From positions 1 to 47,366 of the forward strand of contig NZ_QLYR01000013.1 in NCBI RefSeq assembly GCF_003268275.1: 47,366 nucleotides of DNA. The letters run 5' to 3'. The position numbers and the translations under genes are program-made. How positions within the stretch are numbered: position 1 is the first letter of the stretch; every line of letters starts with the position of its first letter. Below the pieces are notes generated by a model. That model had not been told where the DNA came from. It searched no databases and saw nothing but the letters and a program-made list of their open reading frames with translations. Shown here in pieces: positions 23,886 through 31,322 of this stretch. The DNA comes from Hydrogeniiclostridium mannosilyticum. GTDB taxonomy: Bacteria > Bacillota > Clostridia > Oscillospirales > Acutalibacteraceae.

Positions 23886-24890
23886 TTAGCCCTTCCGTGC
23901 AGCCCACTGCTCCGGCCCGTCGATAATCTCCAATGTAATTTCAAACACCTTTTCCTCACCGGGCTCAAGGAAAGCCAGGGTCCCCTCCCGGCGCATGGTG
24001 TCGCGCCCGTCCGGGAGGCAGTTGCCCGGCTCCAGGCCCATTACATAATCCTTTGCGCCGAGCATCTTCCACTGCACAAAGTAGGGCAGGGCTTCCGCGT
24101 CAAATGTCATTGCCAGGCCCTTGCCCAGCTCCGGGTTATAAATAGCCGCCGTGCCCGCCTTGTTGAACTGGTGGTAATAGCACTGCTCTTCAAACACCGG
24201 CTGCGGCGGCAAAATCTCCGCCCAGCGCTCCAGGCCCTCTGCGGCGCGCTCATTGCGCGGCAGTACCTTCGTGGAGGGGATATAGAGCTCGGAGCGCTCG
24301 CATAGCAGCGGGTAGCCCATGTTGAAATGGTACAGCATCATGCTTGGCGAGGCCGCGCCGCCCACATTCGTCACCTTATCGGTCAGCACAAGCTTATTCT
24401 CGGTTTTGGAGCAGCGGAGCGTCCGGTCCAGCACAAGCTTATGGGTAAAAATCGCCGCTTCACTCACACGCGCCCATAGGGTGATTTGCTCTTCCTCCTC
24501 CAGATAGGAGACCCGCTCCGCGGGCGTATTACCGATTTTACCATGCAGCGGCACGTCCTCGCCCGCATCCTGGCAGGCGTTTCCCGCCGCCGTCAGGCCG
24601 CAGGTGGTCAAAAAGCCCGCGGTGAAGGATTTTAAAAAGCCTTCGCCCTTTTCATCGTAATACTGCGGCGCAACATAGCCGCAGGGTGAAAAATACCCGT
24701 AGTTATCGCCCTTGAACGACAGCCGCGCCAGGTCGGCACAGCGGTCTGCCGAAACCGTAAATTCCAGCCCCAGCCCGTTACGTACCTGCAAAAGCCGCAT
24801 GCCGTCGCCCTTGCCGCCGGTCAAGCGATGTTCCTCTACTCCGGACACCTGAGAGGGGTGCCCATAATACCAATCCTTTTTCAATACCAT
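23886..24890 (-). CDS. DUF4432/aldose 1-epimerase-like protein
   Basis: A 334-aa beta-rich protein of the galactose-mutarotase-like superfamily. It carries ADRCADLARLSFKG near the N-terminus, DVPLHGKIGNTPAE around residue 113 (the His region used in mutarotase-fold enzymes) and YHFNMGYPLL, with the late GLEPGNCLPDGRD. DUF4432 members are thought to convert sugar anomers or related forms. Two minus-strand genes, this one and the SDR, are separated by about 32 bases and read in order SDR then epimerase, so they form a sugar-metabolism operon. The ATG follows AAAAGGGGTT. Confidence 0.85.
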   Translation of the reverse strand: MVLKKDWYYGHPSQVSGVEEHRLTGGKGDGMRLLQVRNGLGLEFTVSADRCADLARLSFKGDNYGYFSPCGYVAPQYYDEKGEGFLKSFTAGFLTTCGLTAAGNACQDAGEDVPLHGKIGNTPAERVSYLEEEEQITLWARVSEAAIFTHKLVLDRTLRCSKTENKLVLTDKVTNVGGAASPSMMLYHFNMGYPLLCERSELYIPSTKVLPRNERAAEGLERWAEILPPQPVFEEQCYYHQFNKAGTAAIYNPELGKGLAMTFDAEALPYFVQWKMLGAKDYVMGLEPGNCLPDGRDTMRREGTLAFLEPGEEKVFEITLEIIDGPEQWAARKG

Positions 24891-24922
24891 AACCCCTTTT
24901 CAAATCAATCATTGATTATGCT

Positions 24923-25768
24923 TTAAACGCCGGAATAGGCGTTAAAACCACCGTCCACCGGCAGGACCGTACCCGTCACAAACGACGCGCCGGGCGACAG
25001 CAAAAACAGCAGCGCGCCGAGCAGCTCCTCCGGCTTGCCGAAACGCTCCATCGGCGTGGCAGCCAAAATCTTTTTTGCGCGCTCCGTGGGGGCGCCGTCC
25101 TCGCCGAACAGCAGCCTTTCATTTTGCCGGGTGACGAAAAAGCCCGGCGCAATGGCGTTGACGCGGATTCCCGTTTTGGAAAAGTACACCGCCAGCCATT
25201 GGGTGAGGTTGCTCACCGCCGCCTTGGCGCCCGAGTAGGCCGGAATTTTGGTCAGCGGGGTATAGGCGTTCATCGAGGATATATTGATAATGGAGGCATC
25301 CTTTTTCTCCAGCATATCCCGGGCAAAGACCTGCGTCGGGAGCATGGTCCCTAAAAAGTTCAGGTCAAAGACCGAGGAGATGCCCTCTTGGCTCATATTA
25401 AAGAAGGTCAGCAGGTCCTGCTCCAGGTCCCCGTCAAAATAATACTCCTTGGCGGTGGTTGCGCCCGGATGGTTGCCGCCCGCACCGTTGATGAGAATAT
25501 CGCAGGGGCCGAGATCCGCTAAAATCTGCCGGTGCGCCTCTTCCAGCCCAGCCTTGTCCAGCACATTGACCTGGTAGGCCCGGGCCCTTCCGCCCGCGGC
25601 GGCAATCTCGTCCGCGCAGGCCTGCGCGGACGCCATGCTGCGGTTCAGCAGCGCCACCGAAGCGCCGCAGGCCGCAAGCGCCTTGCAGAACACGCTGCAC
25701 AGCACCCCGCCGGCCCCTGTAACCACCGCGGCCTTCCCACTCAGGTCAATCTGAAACGGTAAATTCAT
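24923..25768 (-). CDS. SDR-family oxidoreductase (mannonate oxidoreductase-like)
   Basis: A 281-aa short-chain dehydrogenase. The cofactor loop is TGAGGVLCSVFCKAL (residues about 19-33), followed by NGAGG, the catalytic ISSMNAY Ser region and YSGAKAAVSNL (Tyr-x-x-x-Lys), with the C-terminal TGTVLPVDGGFNAYSGV. The insertion around DLEQDLLTFFNMSQEG and the overall order resemble the SDR-type D-mannonate/fructuronate oxidoreductases. ATG 25768 is chosen, with AGGAGG upstream, instead of the in-frame start at 25801. It reads into the epimerase-like gene. Confidence 0.85.
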   Translation of the reverse strand: MNLPFQIDLSGKAAVVTGAGGVLCSVFCKALAACGASVALLNRSMASAQACADEIAAAGGRARAYQVNVLDKAGLEEAHRQILADLGPCDILINGAGGNHPGATTAKEYYFDGDLEQDLLTFFNMSQEGISSVFDLNFLGTMLPTQVFARDMLEKKDASIINISSMNAYTPLTKIPAYSGAKAAVSNLTQWLAVYFSKTGIRVNAIAPGFFVTRQNERLLFGEDGAPTERAKKILAATPMERFGKPEELLGALLFLLSPGASFVTGTVLPVDGGFNAYSGV

Positions 25769-25814
25769 GACAATTATTCCTCCTGTCCGTCGCCGCGCCA
25801 TCTATACGCGCCGC

Positions 25815-26174
25815 TTACCCCTCAAGGGCGGCTTCCCATTCCTTTTCTCGAAAGCCGGCCAGCACCAGCCCGCTGCCTACCAGCAGGGGCCGCTTGACCA
25901 GCATGCCGTCCGTTGCCAGCAATTCAAGCTGCTCTGCCTCCGACATTTGCGGCAGACGGTCCTTCAGGCCCAGAGCCTGATATTTGCGCCCGCTGGTGTT
26001 GAAAAATCTTTTCAGCGGCAGCCCGCTCCTTGCCACCCACTCCTTCAGCTCAGCGGCGGACGGGTTTTGCTCCACAATAGAGCGGCTGTCATAAGAAACG
26101 CCGTGCGCGTCCAGCCATTTTTTAGCCTTTTGGCAGGTCGAGCACTTCGGGTACTCCACAAATAAAAAATTCAC
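25815..26174 (-). CDS. ArsC/Spx-family (YffB-type) thioredoxin-fold protein
   Basis: A 119-aa protein with the N-terminal redox motif YPKCSTCQKAKKWLD (C-x-x-C), the SGLPLKRFFNTSG stretch and the LLATDGMLVKRPLLV segment with the cis-proline region typical of arsenate-reductase-like/Spx-like proteins. Members are glutaredoxin-like reductases or RNA-polymerase-binding regulators; which applies here cannot be told. The start is GTG 26174 with GGGGGA 6 bases upstream; the longer in-frame frame from 26213 overlaps the divergent promoter area. Confidence 0.85.
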   Translation of the reverse strand: MNFLFVEYPKCSTCQKAKKWLDAHGVSYDSRSIVEQNPSAAELKEWVARSGLPLKRFFNTSGRKYQALGLKDRLPQMSEAEQLELLATDGMLVKRPLLVGSGLVLAGFREKEWEAALEG

Positions 26175-26269
26175 AAAAATCCCCCTTGCACAAACAATAA
26201 TCTGTGTTATCATTAACCGTGTACATCATAGCACAGAAAAAACGGAACTTCAACATAGGGAGGAATTTC

Positions 26270-27235
26270 ATGAAAAATATTACCATACGCTGTGCGGGCG
26301 GGGAATTAGCCCTTTCAAAGATCATCATGGGCACCTGCCCCTTTGGCACAGGCATACCGGAGGATAAATCCGTAGCGCTGCTGAACGAATACGCCGGGCT
26401 GGGCGGCGCCACGCTGGACACCGCGGCGGTTTACGGCGACTGGGAGGATAAGCGCACCCCAATCAGCGAAGAGGTCATCGGCCGCTGGCTGCGCAAAACC
26501 CGCCGCAAGGACATTACCCTCATCACCAAGGGCGCGCATTACCGCCTGGCAACCCCGGAGGCCTCCCGCGTTTCCGCGGATTGTATTCGTGAGGACCTGG
26601 AGCAGAGCCTGCGGGCGCTCGGCGTGGACTGCATCGATGTCTACTTCCTGCATAGGGATAACCCCGCCAAGCCGGTGGAAGAAATTATGCCCGCGCTGGA
26701 CGAGGCCGTCCGGGCCGGTAAAATCCGGGCCATCGGCGCCTCTAACTGGACGGCCGCCCGCATAAGGGAGGCCAACCGCTTCGCCCGGGAAAACGGCATG
26801 GCGGAGTTTACCGTCTCTGAAATTCGTTGGAGCCTTGCCCACGTAACGCCCGCCTACAATGAGTTCCCCAGCCTGCCGCTGATGGACGAACACGAGTACG
26901 CCGCTTACCAGGAGCTGGGCATCCCCGTGCTGGCATGGAATTCCCAGGCCTCCGGCGTCATTACCAAAGTGCTGAACCAGGGGGTTGATGCGCTTTCAGA
27001 GCTTGTGCGCAATAAATATTACAACGACACGACGCGGCGGCGCATCGAAAACGTTCAGGCCGTGTGCGCACAGGAACACATTACGCCGACCCAGGCCGCG
27101 CTGGGCTACATCACCTGCAACCCGCTGCCCGGAGCCGCCATCGTCGGCTGCTCCTCCACCGCCCAGGTGCGGGATTCCATGAGCGCCGCCGATCTGGAGC
27201 TGCCTCCTGAAGCCGTGGCCCGGCTCACCCGCTGA
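26270..27235 (+). CDS. Aldo/keto reductase
   Basis: A 321-aa (beta/alpha)8 NAD(P)H-dependent oxidoreductase. The catalytic tetrad is visible: Asp and Tyr in TLDTAAVYGDWED, Lys in ITKGAHYR and His in VYFLHRDNP. The phosphate-binding end is PGAAIVGCSSTAQV. It reduces aldehydes or sugar ketones, substrate unknown. ATG 26270 follows GGGAGG; the in-frame earlier start at 26204 lacks a site and lies over the divergent promoter. It is divergent from the ArsC/Spx-like gene. Confidence 0.92.
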   Translation: MKNITIRCAGGELALSKIIMGTCPFGTGIPEDKSVALLNEYAGLGGATLDTAAVYGDWEDKRTPISEEVIGRWLRKTRRKDITLITKGAHYRLATPEASRVSADCIREDLEQSLRALGVDCIDVYFLHRDNPAKPVEEIMPALDEAVRAGKIRAIGASNWTAARIREANRFARENGMAEFTVSEIRWSLAHVTPAYNEFPSLPLMDEHEYAAYQELGIPVLAWNSQASGVITKVLNQGVDALSELVRNKYYNDTTRRRIENVQAVCAQEHITPTQAALGYITCNPLPGAAIVGCSSTAQVRDSMSAADLELPPEAVARLTR

Positions 27236-27362
27236 TTTACTATCGGTTATCGCTTTAATATTAAGAAAAAGATCGGGGAATTTGCAGGCCGCCGGGCTGC
27301 GGCAATCAAGCGGCCGGATCTGTTTGAACGGCTATAATAAAACAGGCGGAAAACGGAAGCAG

Positions 27363-27406
27363 AATAAAACAATCCCCCAGCGGCCACGCTGGGGGATTGT
27401 TTTATT
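27363..27406. terminator. Bidirectional terminator
   Basis: Perfect 20-base arms around GCCA, with A/T tails on both ends, between the convergent aldo/keto reductase and XRE regulator genes. It overlaps the last codons of the latter. Confidence 0.9.
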
Positions 27407-27644
27407 CATCGTCAAAAAGGGTTTCGTTCATCTCAGGGAAATTTAATAATTCTGCGACCGTCAAATTCAGGCCAATGGCAATCCTGTGCAAGGTTTTGAG
27501 CGTGGGGTTCTTGGTGCGGCCTGACATAATAGCCACAACAGTGGATTGTGTTAGCCCGGAAAGCGTTGCGAGTTTATTAATTGTAATTTTCTTTTCGGCG
27601 CACAGCTGTGTAAGACGTAGACTGATGGCTTCTGAATAGGTCAA
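27402..27644 (-). CDS. XRE-family HTH regulator, short form
   Basis: An 80-aa protein that is almost only a Cro/C1 helix-turn-helix: SLRLTQLCAEKKITINKLATLSGLTQSTVVAIMSGRTKNPTLKTLHRIAIGL covers residues about 8-59. It binds DNA; the target is unknown. It leads a minus-strand block, after the three ribbon-helix-helix genes, ending in the shared terminator at 27363-27406. Its start follows AGGAGGCT. Confidence 0.88.
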   Translation of the reverse strand: MTYSEAISLRLTQLCAEKKITINKLATLSGLTQSTVVAIMSGRTKNPTLKTLHRIAIGLNLTVAELLNFPEMNETLFDDE

Positions 27645-27702
27645 TGTGAGCCTCCTCTTATCACTCCGTCAATTTTATTCACGGGGAGAAGATGCCGTGT
27701 GG

Positions 27703-27864
27703 CTAGTCTGTTTTCTTGCTTTGAGTTTCCCATTCAATCAGGGCTTTGTTCATAATTCTAATAACTTCTTTATTAACCGAGTTACCGTTAAACTGTGCTA
27801 GGCTCATTAGCTTGCGATATAGCTCCGGCTCAATCGGTATTCCCAGATGTTTGGTTTTTCCCAT
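27703..27864 (-). CDS. Arc/CopG-type ribbon-helix-helix protein, copy 1
   Basis: A 53-aa frame: MGKTKHLGIPIEPELYRKLM, then FNGNSVNKEVIRIMNKALIEWE. The pattern (short beta strand HLGIPI, two amphipathic helices, GNSVNKEV turn) is that of ribbon-helix-helix DNA-binding proteins such as Arc and of antitoxins. It is homologous to the two genes further upstream (shared KHLGI/L-R-I-(D/E)PE-x-(Y/H)RKLxSLA). AAGGGGG precedes the ATG by 6 bases. It lies 29 bases behind copy 2, so the two are co-transcribed. Confidence 0.85.
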   Translation of the reverse strand: MGKTKHLGIPIEPELYRKLMSLAQFNGNSVNKEVIRIMNKALIEWETQSKKTD

Positions 27865-27893
27865 ATTGACCCCCTTCTAAGTAATGGAGCATT

Positions 27894-28058
27894 TTAAAGC
27901 TCACCATATTTTTGTTCGTGCTCAAGAACCTCTTTGTTAATCAAATGAAGAATTTCACGGACAAGAGAACGGTTTTCAAAATCTGAAAGTTTTTTAAATC
28001 TGTATAAGGTATCGTCGTCAATACGTATTCCGAGATTCATTTTTTTTGATTTCGCCAT
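27894..28058 (-). CDS. Arc/CopG-type ribbon-helix-helix protein, copy 2
   Basis: A 54-aa protein: MAKSKKMNLGIRIDDDTLYR, then FENRSLVREILHLINKEVLEHE. The MNLGIRID strand and the RSLVREI turn mark a ribbon-helix-helix dimer. ATG 28058 follows GGAGG by 7 bases, so the longer frame from 28091 is rejected. A 17-base site (28072-28088) that matches the one before copy 3 at 15 of 17 positions covers the bases just upstream of the ribosome binding site, consistent with self-control. Confidence 0.85.
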   Translation of the reverse strand: MAKSKKMNLGIRIDDDTLYRFKKLSDFENRSLVREILHLINKEVLEHEQKYGEL

Positions 28059-28071
28059 AGCATTTCCTCCG

Positions 28072-28088
28072 CAAGTACATTTCAAGTT
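28072..28088. promoter_or_regulatory. Putative RHH operator before copy 2
   Basis: CAAGTACATTTCAAGTT; 15 of 17 bases match the site at 28359-28375. Confidence 0.6.
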
Positions 28089-28135
28089 CATTAGTCTTAA
28101 CTATATTTTACGGAGAAGAAAGTTGTTATTTTGGG

Positions 28136-28160
28136 ATCTGTACTTGATTCAAGTACAGAT
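28136..28160. promoter_or_regulatory. Perfect AAGTACA palindrome
   Basis: Twelve-base arms ATCTGTACTTGA / TCAAGTACAGAT around one T, between copies 2 and 3. It carries the same TGTACTT/AAGTACA half-sites as the other RHH sites and is followed by TTTTT on the plus strand. It can be an operator, a terminator stem, or both. Confidence 0.65.
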
Positions 28161-28163
28161 TTT

Positions 28164-28322
28164 TTATAGCTTACCCACTCCTTTCTCAAATTCATTTATG
28201 GCTTTTTTTATTAGGTGTAAAACCTCCCGATTAATAGAACGTCCTTCATATTCTGCTAAACTTTTTAACTTGCGATGGGTTTCAGGGTCAATTCTTAGCC
28301 CAAGATGTTTATCTTTTTCCAT
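28164..28322 (-). CDS. Arc/CopG-type ribbon-helix-helix protein, copy 3
   Basis: A 52-aa frame: MEKDKHLGLRIDPETHRKLK, then YEGRSINREVLHLIKKAINEFE. The HLGLRID strand, two helices and RSINREV turn are those of Arc-type ribbon-helix-helix proteins, and it resembles copies 1 and 2 along its length. GAGG precedes the ATG by about 9 bases. A TAAGTACATTTTAAGTT site (28359-28375) lies about 37-53 bases upstream. It is the promoter-proximal copy and divergent from the gene at 28479. Confidence 0.85.
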   Translation of the reverse strand: MEKDKHLGLRIDPETHRKLKSLAEYEGRSINREVLHLIKKAINEFEKGVGKL

Positions 28323-28358
28323 ATTTCAAGCCTCATAATTAAAATTATTTTTAAAATT

Positions 28359-28375
28359 TAAGTACATTTTAAGTT
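28359..28375. promoter_or_regulatory. Putative RHH operator before copy 3
   Basis: TAAGTACATTTTAAGTT, matching the site at 28072-28088 at 15 of 17 positions. Confidence 0.6.
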
Positions 28376-28385
28376 TAAAATATGG

Positions 28386-28418
28386 TATAATGGTGGAAAT
28401 GTACTTAAAACAAGTACA
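28386..28418 (+). promoter_or_regulatory. TATAAT box with downstream AAGTACA palindrome
   Basis: TATAAT at 28386-28391 (no clear -35) is followed by TGTACTT AAAAC AAGTACA at 28400-28418. The palindrome would cover the transcription start of the 238-aa gene at 28479, consistent with repression by an RHH protein. Confidence 0.55.
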
Positions 28419-28478
28419 CTATTATTTCCCCGGATAATTTGATATATACATAATTTTTTAGAAGAAGGGGGCCTTTCC

Positions 28479-29195
28479 GTGCCGTCTTACAGACTTCCGC
28501 GCCCGTATGTATTGCTGACAGGGGCGCTGCACAGCACCTCTCTGAGTACACAGGACTTTCTGCCCCATTTACAGGCCGCCGTGCGGCAGGCCATGAACAG
28601 CCGGGACGGCCTGCGCGCGGTGGTGTGCATGTTTCCCCGCCCGTTCATAAAAAGGGAGAGCGACCCTTGCTTTGAGCTGCTGCTCGCCTGCGGCGAGTGG
28701 ATCCGGCAGGAGGGCCTGCCCCTCACCGTCACCGCCTGCCTGCTCTTCCGGCCCGAGGCGTGGCTGAAAAGCCGCCTCCGTGCCGCCGGGGTTCGCTACC
28801 AGTGCGCCGCCCTGTCCGAGTCCGCCTACATAGGGGAGCTGGTTTCCAGGGCCGCGCTGCTCATTGCCGCCATTCCGTTCGGACGGCTGGACCTTACCCG
28901 CGAAGTGCGCGCGGCCCGCGGCTTCGGGGTTCCTGTGCACAGCATCTACGAGGTAACTCCTGAAAAATGGCTGAAAGACCGCGATGCCCTGTGTGTGAAC
29001 GCCTACCGCCGCACGGTGGAGCTGGTGAACGAGTGCCTTTCCGGCGATGCGGCACTGTGCGAACGGGCGGAACGCGAGGAGTACCGCGCCCGGCTGCTGC
29101 TGCAAATTGAGCGGCTGGCCCACCTGCTTGTCAACACGGAGAAAATGAGAGGTATGCTTACACGCTCCATGGGCTCGGAAAGCGATGATTCTTAA
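28479..29195 (+). CDS. Unrecognised 238-aa protein next to RHH genes
   Basis: I do not recognise the family. The protein is soluble with an alternating beta/alpha pattern (YVLLTGALHS at the N-terminus, AVVCMFPRPF near residue 48, LTVTACLLFRPEAW near 78, AALLIAAIPFGRLD near 128) suggesting a Rossmann-like fold, and a helical C-terminus. The start is GTG 28479 with AGAAGGGGG upstream. An AAGTACA palindrome in its promoter ties it to the divergent ribbon-helix-helix genes. It is more GC-rich than those genes. A terminator follows. A nucleotide- or nucleoside-related activity is possible from the fold but is not supported. Confidence 0.75.
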   Translation: MPSYRLPRPYVLLTGALHSTSLSTQDFLPHLQAAVRQAMNSRDGLRAVVCMFPRPFIKRESDPCFELLLACGEWIRQEGLPLTVTACLLFRPEAWLKSRLRAAGVRYQCAALSESAYIGELVSRAALLIAAIPFGRLDLTREVRAARGFGVPVHSIYEVTPEKWLKDRDALCVNAYRRTVELVNECLSGDAALCERAEREEYRARLLLQIERLAHLLVNTEKMRGMLTRSMGSESDDS

Positions 29196-29260
29196 AGAAA
29201 TTGTCCCTCTTTACGTTTCGGTGCAATCGCGGCCCAGGCCCATGCGTTCAATATTATAAA

Positions 29261-29313
29261 ACCGGCAGCCGCCCGCCCTTGAAATGAAGAGGGCGGGCGG
29301 CTGCCGGGCTTTT
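29261..29313 (+). terminator. Strong terminator after the 238-aa gene
   Basis: About 18-base GC-rich arms (CCGGCAGCCGCCCGCCCT and complement) with a short loop, followed by GCTTTTT. Confidence 0.92.
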
Positions 29314-29336
29314 TCCGCGCCCTGTCAAGTGATGCC

Positions 29337-29365
29337 TTGACATCCGTTTTAAAACATGGTACTGT
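29337..29365 (+). promoter_or_regulatory. Promoter of the GH71/99-like gene
   Basis: TTGACA at 29337-29342 and TACTGT at 29360-29365 with a 17-base spacer, 46 bases before the start codon. Confidence 0.65.
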
Positions 29366-29410
29366 TTGCCTGAGTTAAACTTTCCACCGCCTGAAAAGGA
29401 GTTGTTAAAA

Positions 29411-31129
29411 ATGGGAAACAATACAAGCTGCAAAGCAAACGAGCCCGGCGCCTATGCCGGAACCGACGCCCTCGGGCGCGCGCTGCCCTCCGCGGCCCAA
29501 GCGCCGCAGCGCGCCGGCAAAAAAGTGGGCCTCTTTTATTTTCTCTGGCAGGGCCAGCATGGAACGCAGGGGCCGTTTGACAACAGCGTTATTTCAAAAA
29601 AGCCCGGCGCGACGGACTCAGAAGAGGCCTGGATGGCTGCCGGGGGCAGCGAGCGCATGGTCTTTCACCACTGGGGCGAGCCGCTCTTCGGTTACTACAC
29701 CTCAGACGATGAGTGGGTGCTGCGCCGCCATGTGGAGATGCTCACGGATGCGGGGGTGGATTTTCTGGTCTTCGATACCACGAACCACACCACCTATTCG
29801 GCGCAGGCGCTCAAGCTCTTTAAATACCTGGACGAGTACCAGAAGCAGGGCTGGAAGGTGCCGCAGGCCGCCTTTTACACCAACACCGAGCCGGGCGAAA
29901 CCGTGAACTGGATTTATCATGAGGTCTACGAGGCCCACCCGGAGTATGAAGGCCTGTGGTTCCGCTGGACGGACGGCAAGCCGCTGATTATCGGCGATAT
30001 CGACGACCCCAAGCTGGAGCCGGCCCCGCGCGGCTTCTTCCACTTCAAGCCCAACCAGTGGCCCAATGAGCCCCGCAAGGACGACGGCTTCCCCTGGATT
30101 GAGTTTGAGCGCCTGCTGACGCCGGCTTCCGTCTATGGCAAGCCCGGCGAGCCTTCGGTGATGAATGTCTCCATTGCCCAGCATTGTAATACCGTCCGCT
30201 TCAGCAGCACCGCCTGGTACGGCGGCAACGACCACAGCCGTAATTGGCACGACGGCGCCAATGATCAGAGCCCCGGCGCGGTTTTGCATGGCTATAATTT
30301 CGCTGAACAGTGGGATTTTGCCATGGAGCAGGACCCGGACATCGTTTTTGTCACCGGCTGGAATGAATGGATTGCCATGCGCCTGAACCCGGTGCCCGGA
30401 GAGCCGGTTGTGTTCTGTGACTGTGCCGACATTGACAACAGCCGGGACTCCGAGCCCATGAAGGGCGGCTTCGGGGACAACTATTATATGCAGCTGATTG
30501 CCGGAATCCGCCGCTTCAAGGGCCTGCCGGAGCAGCATGCCGCCGGCAGCGCGGCGGCGTCCATTGACCCCGCCGGCCCCCTGGACCAGTGGGACAGCGC
30601 AGCCATTACCGCCGTGTACCACGATTTCCGCGGTGATACGGCGCACCGCGACAGCATTGGCTATGGCGGAATCCATTACCGGAACGACACCGGGCGCAAC
30701 GACTTTGTTTGTGCCAAGGCCGCGCAGGACAGCGAGAACCTCTATTTCTACGCTGAGACCGCCGCCCCCGTCACCGCGCCTGCGGACCACTGGATGAGCC
30801 TGCTGCTGAATACCGGCGCGGGAGAAGGCTGGAACGGCTATCATTACATAGTCAACCGTGTCGCGCCGGAGAACGGCAAGGCCGTGGTGGAGAAATCCAC
30901 CGGCGGCTGGAACTGGAAGCAGGCCGGTGAAGCGGGCCTGCGCGTGGAGGGCAACCGGCTTATGCTGGTTCTGCCGAAAGCGCTGCTCGGCCTTCCATGC
31001 GGCGAGCGGCTGCCCGCGCCTATCGCCTTTAAATGGGCGGATAATTACCAGCCGGACGACATCTACTCGTTCTATACCGACGGCGATGCCGCGCCTATCG
31101 GCCGCCTCAATTACGTTTTTGAGGGCTGA
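29411..31129 (+). CDS. GH71/GH99-like glycoside hydrolase family protein
   Basis: A 572-aa protein. An N-terminal TIM-barrel-like domain starts with KKVGLFYFLWQGQHG and carries DFLVFDTTNHTTY, IIGDIDDP and TGWNEWIAMRLNP, the order seen in GH71/99-like (WbsX-type) domains. The C-terminal 170 residues (from about 400: DQWDSAAITAVYHDF, WMSLLLNTG, YHYIVNR) look like a CBM9/DOMON-type beta-sandwich that binds sugar. No signal peptide is present, which is unusual for such a layout. ATG 29411 follows AAAAGGAG; the in-frame earlier start at 29366 lies in the promoter. Its substrate is unknown; GH99 relatives cleave alpha-mannosides. Confidence 0.75.
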   Translation: MGNNTSCKANEPGAYAGTDALGRALPSAAQAPQRAGKKVGLFYFLWQGQHGTQGPFDNSVISKKPGATDSEEAWMAAGGSERMVFHHWGEPLFGYYTSDDEWVLRRHVEMLTDAGVDFLVFDTTNHTTYSAQALKLFKYLDEYQKQGWKVPQAAFYTNTEPGETVNWIYHEVYEAHPEYEGLWFRWTDGKPLIIGDIDDPKLEPAPRGFFHFKPNQWPNEPRKDDGFPWIEFERLLTPASVYGKPGEPSVMNVSIAQHCNTVRFSSTAWYGGNDHSRNWHDGANDQSPGAVLHGYNFAEQWDFAMEQDPDIVFVTGWNEWIAMRLNPVPGEPVVFCDCADIDNSRDSEPMKGGFGDNYYMQLIAGIRRFKGLPEQHAAGSAAASIDPAGPLDQWDSAAITAVYHDFRGDTAHRDSIGYGGIHYRNDTGRNDFVCAKAAQDSENLYFYAETAAPVTAPADHWMSLLLNTGAGEGWNGYHYIVNRVAPENGKAVVEKSTGGWNWKQAGEAGLRVEGNRLMLVLPKALLGLPCGERLPAPIAFKWADNYQPDDIYSFYTDGDAAPIGRLNYVFEG

Positions 31130-31157
31130 ACCGGCCCGCCTTGAGCAAAAAACAGGC

Positions 31158-31186
31158 AAGCCCCGGAAAACCTCCGGGGCTTTTTT
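31158..31186 (+). terminator. Terminator after GH71/99-like gene
   Basis: Perfect 10-base arms AAGCCCCGGA / TCCGGGGCTT, AAACC loop, followed by TTTT. Confidence 0.92.
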
Positions 31187-31290
31187 GCGCCCAAAAGAAA
31201 GGAAAACCCGCGGTATTTGCTAAGAATAATTCTTTGTGCGAAAAATCTGCTCTTAAAAAATTGGTATTTTACGTAAATTTTATAAAAAAC

Positions 31291-31320
31291 TTGAAAGTTT
31301 AACGTTCATCGTGATATAAT
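31291..31320 (+). promoter_or_regulatory. Promoter of the leader RNA / surface-polymer operon
   Basis: TTGAAA at 31291-31296 and TATAAT at 31315-31320, spacer 18. AAAGTACACTT just downstream (31324-31334) resembles the RHH half-site near 28412. Confidence 0.75.
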
Positions 31321-31322
31321 CT

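Noticed and set aside
23660-23968. 102-aa minus-strand frame over the 23.8 kb intergenic region
   Set aside because: It crosses the perfect convergent terminator and has no start signal.
29702-31159. 485-aa minus-strand open frame opposite the GH71/99-like gene
   Set aside because: A long antisense shadow caused by high third-position GC; the plus strand has the motifs, promoter and ribosome binding site.
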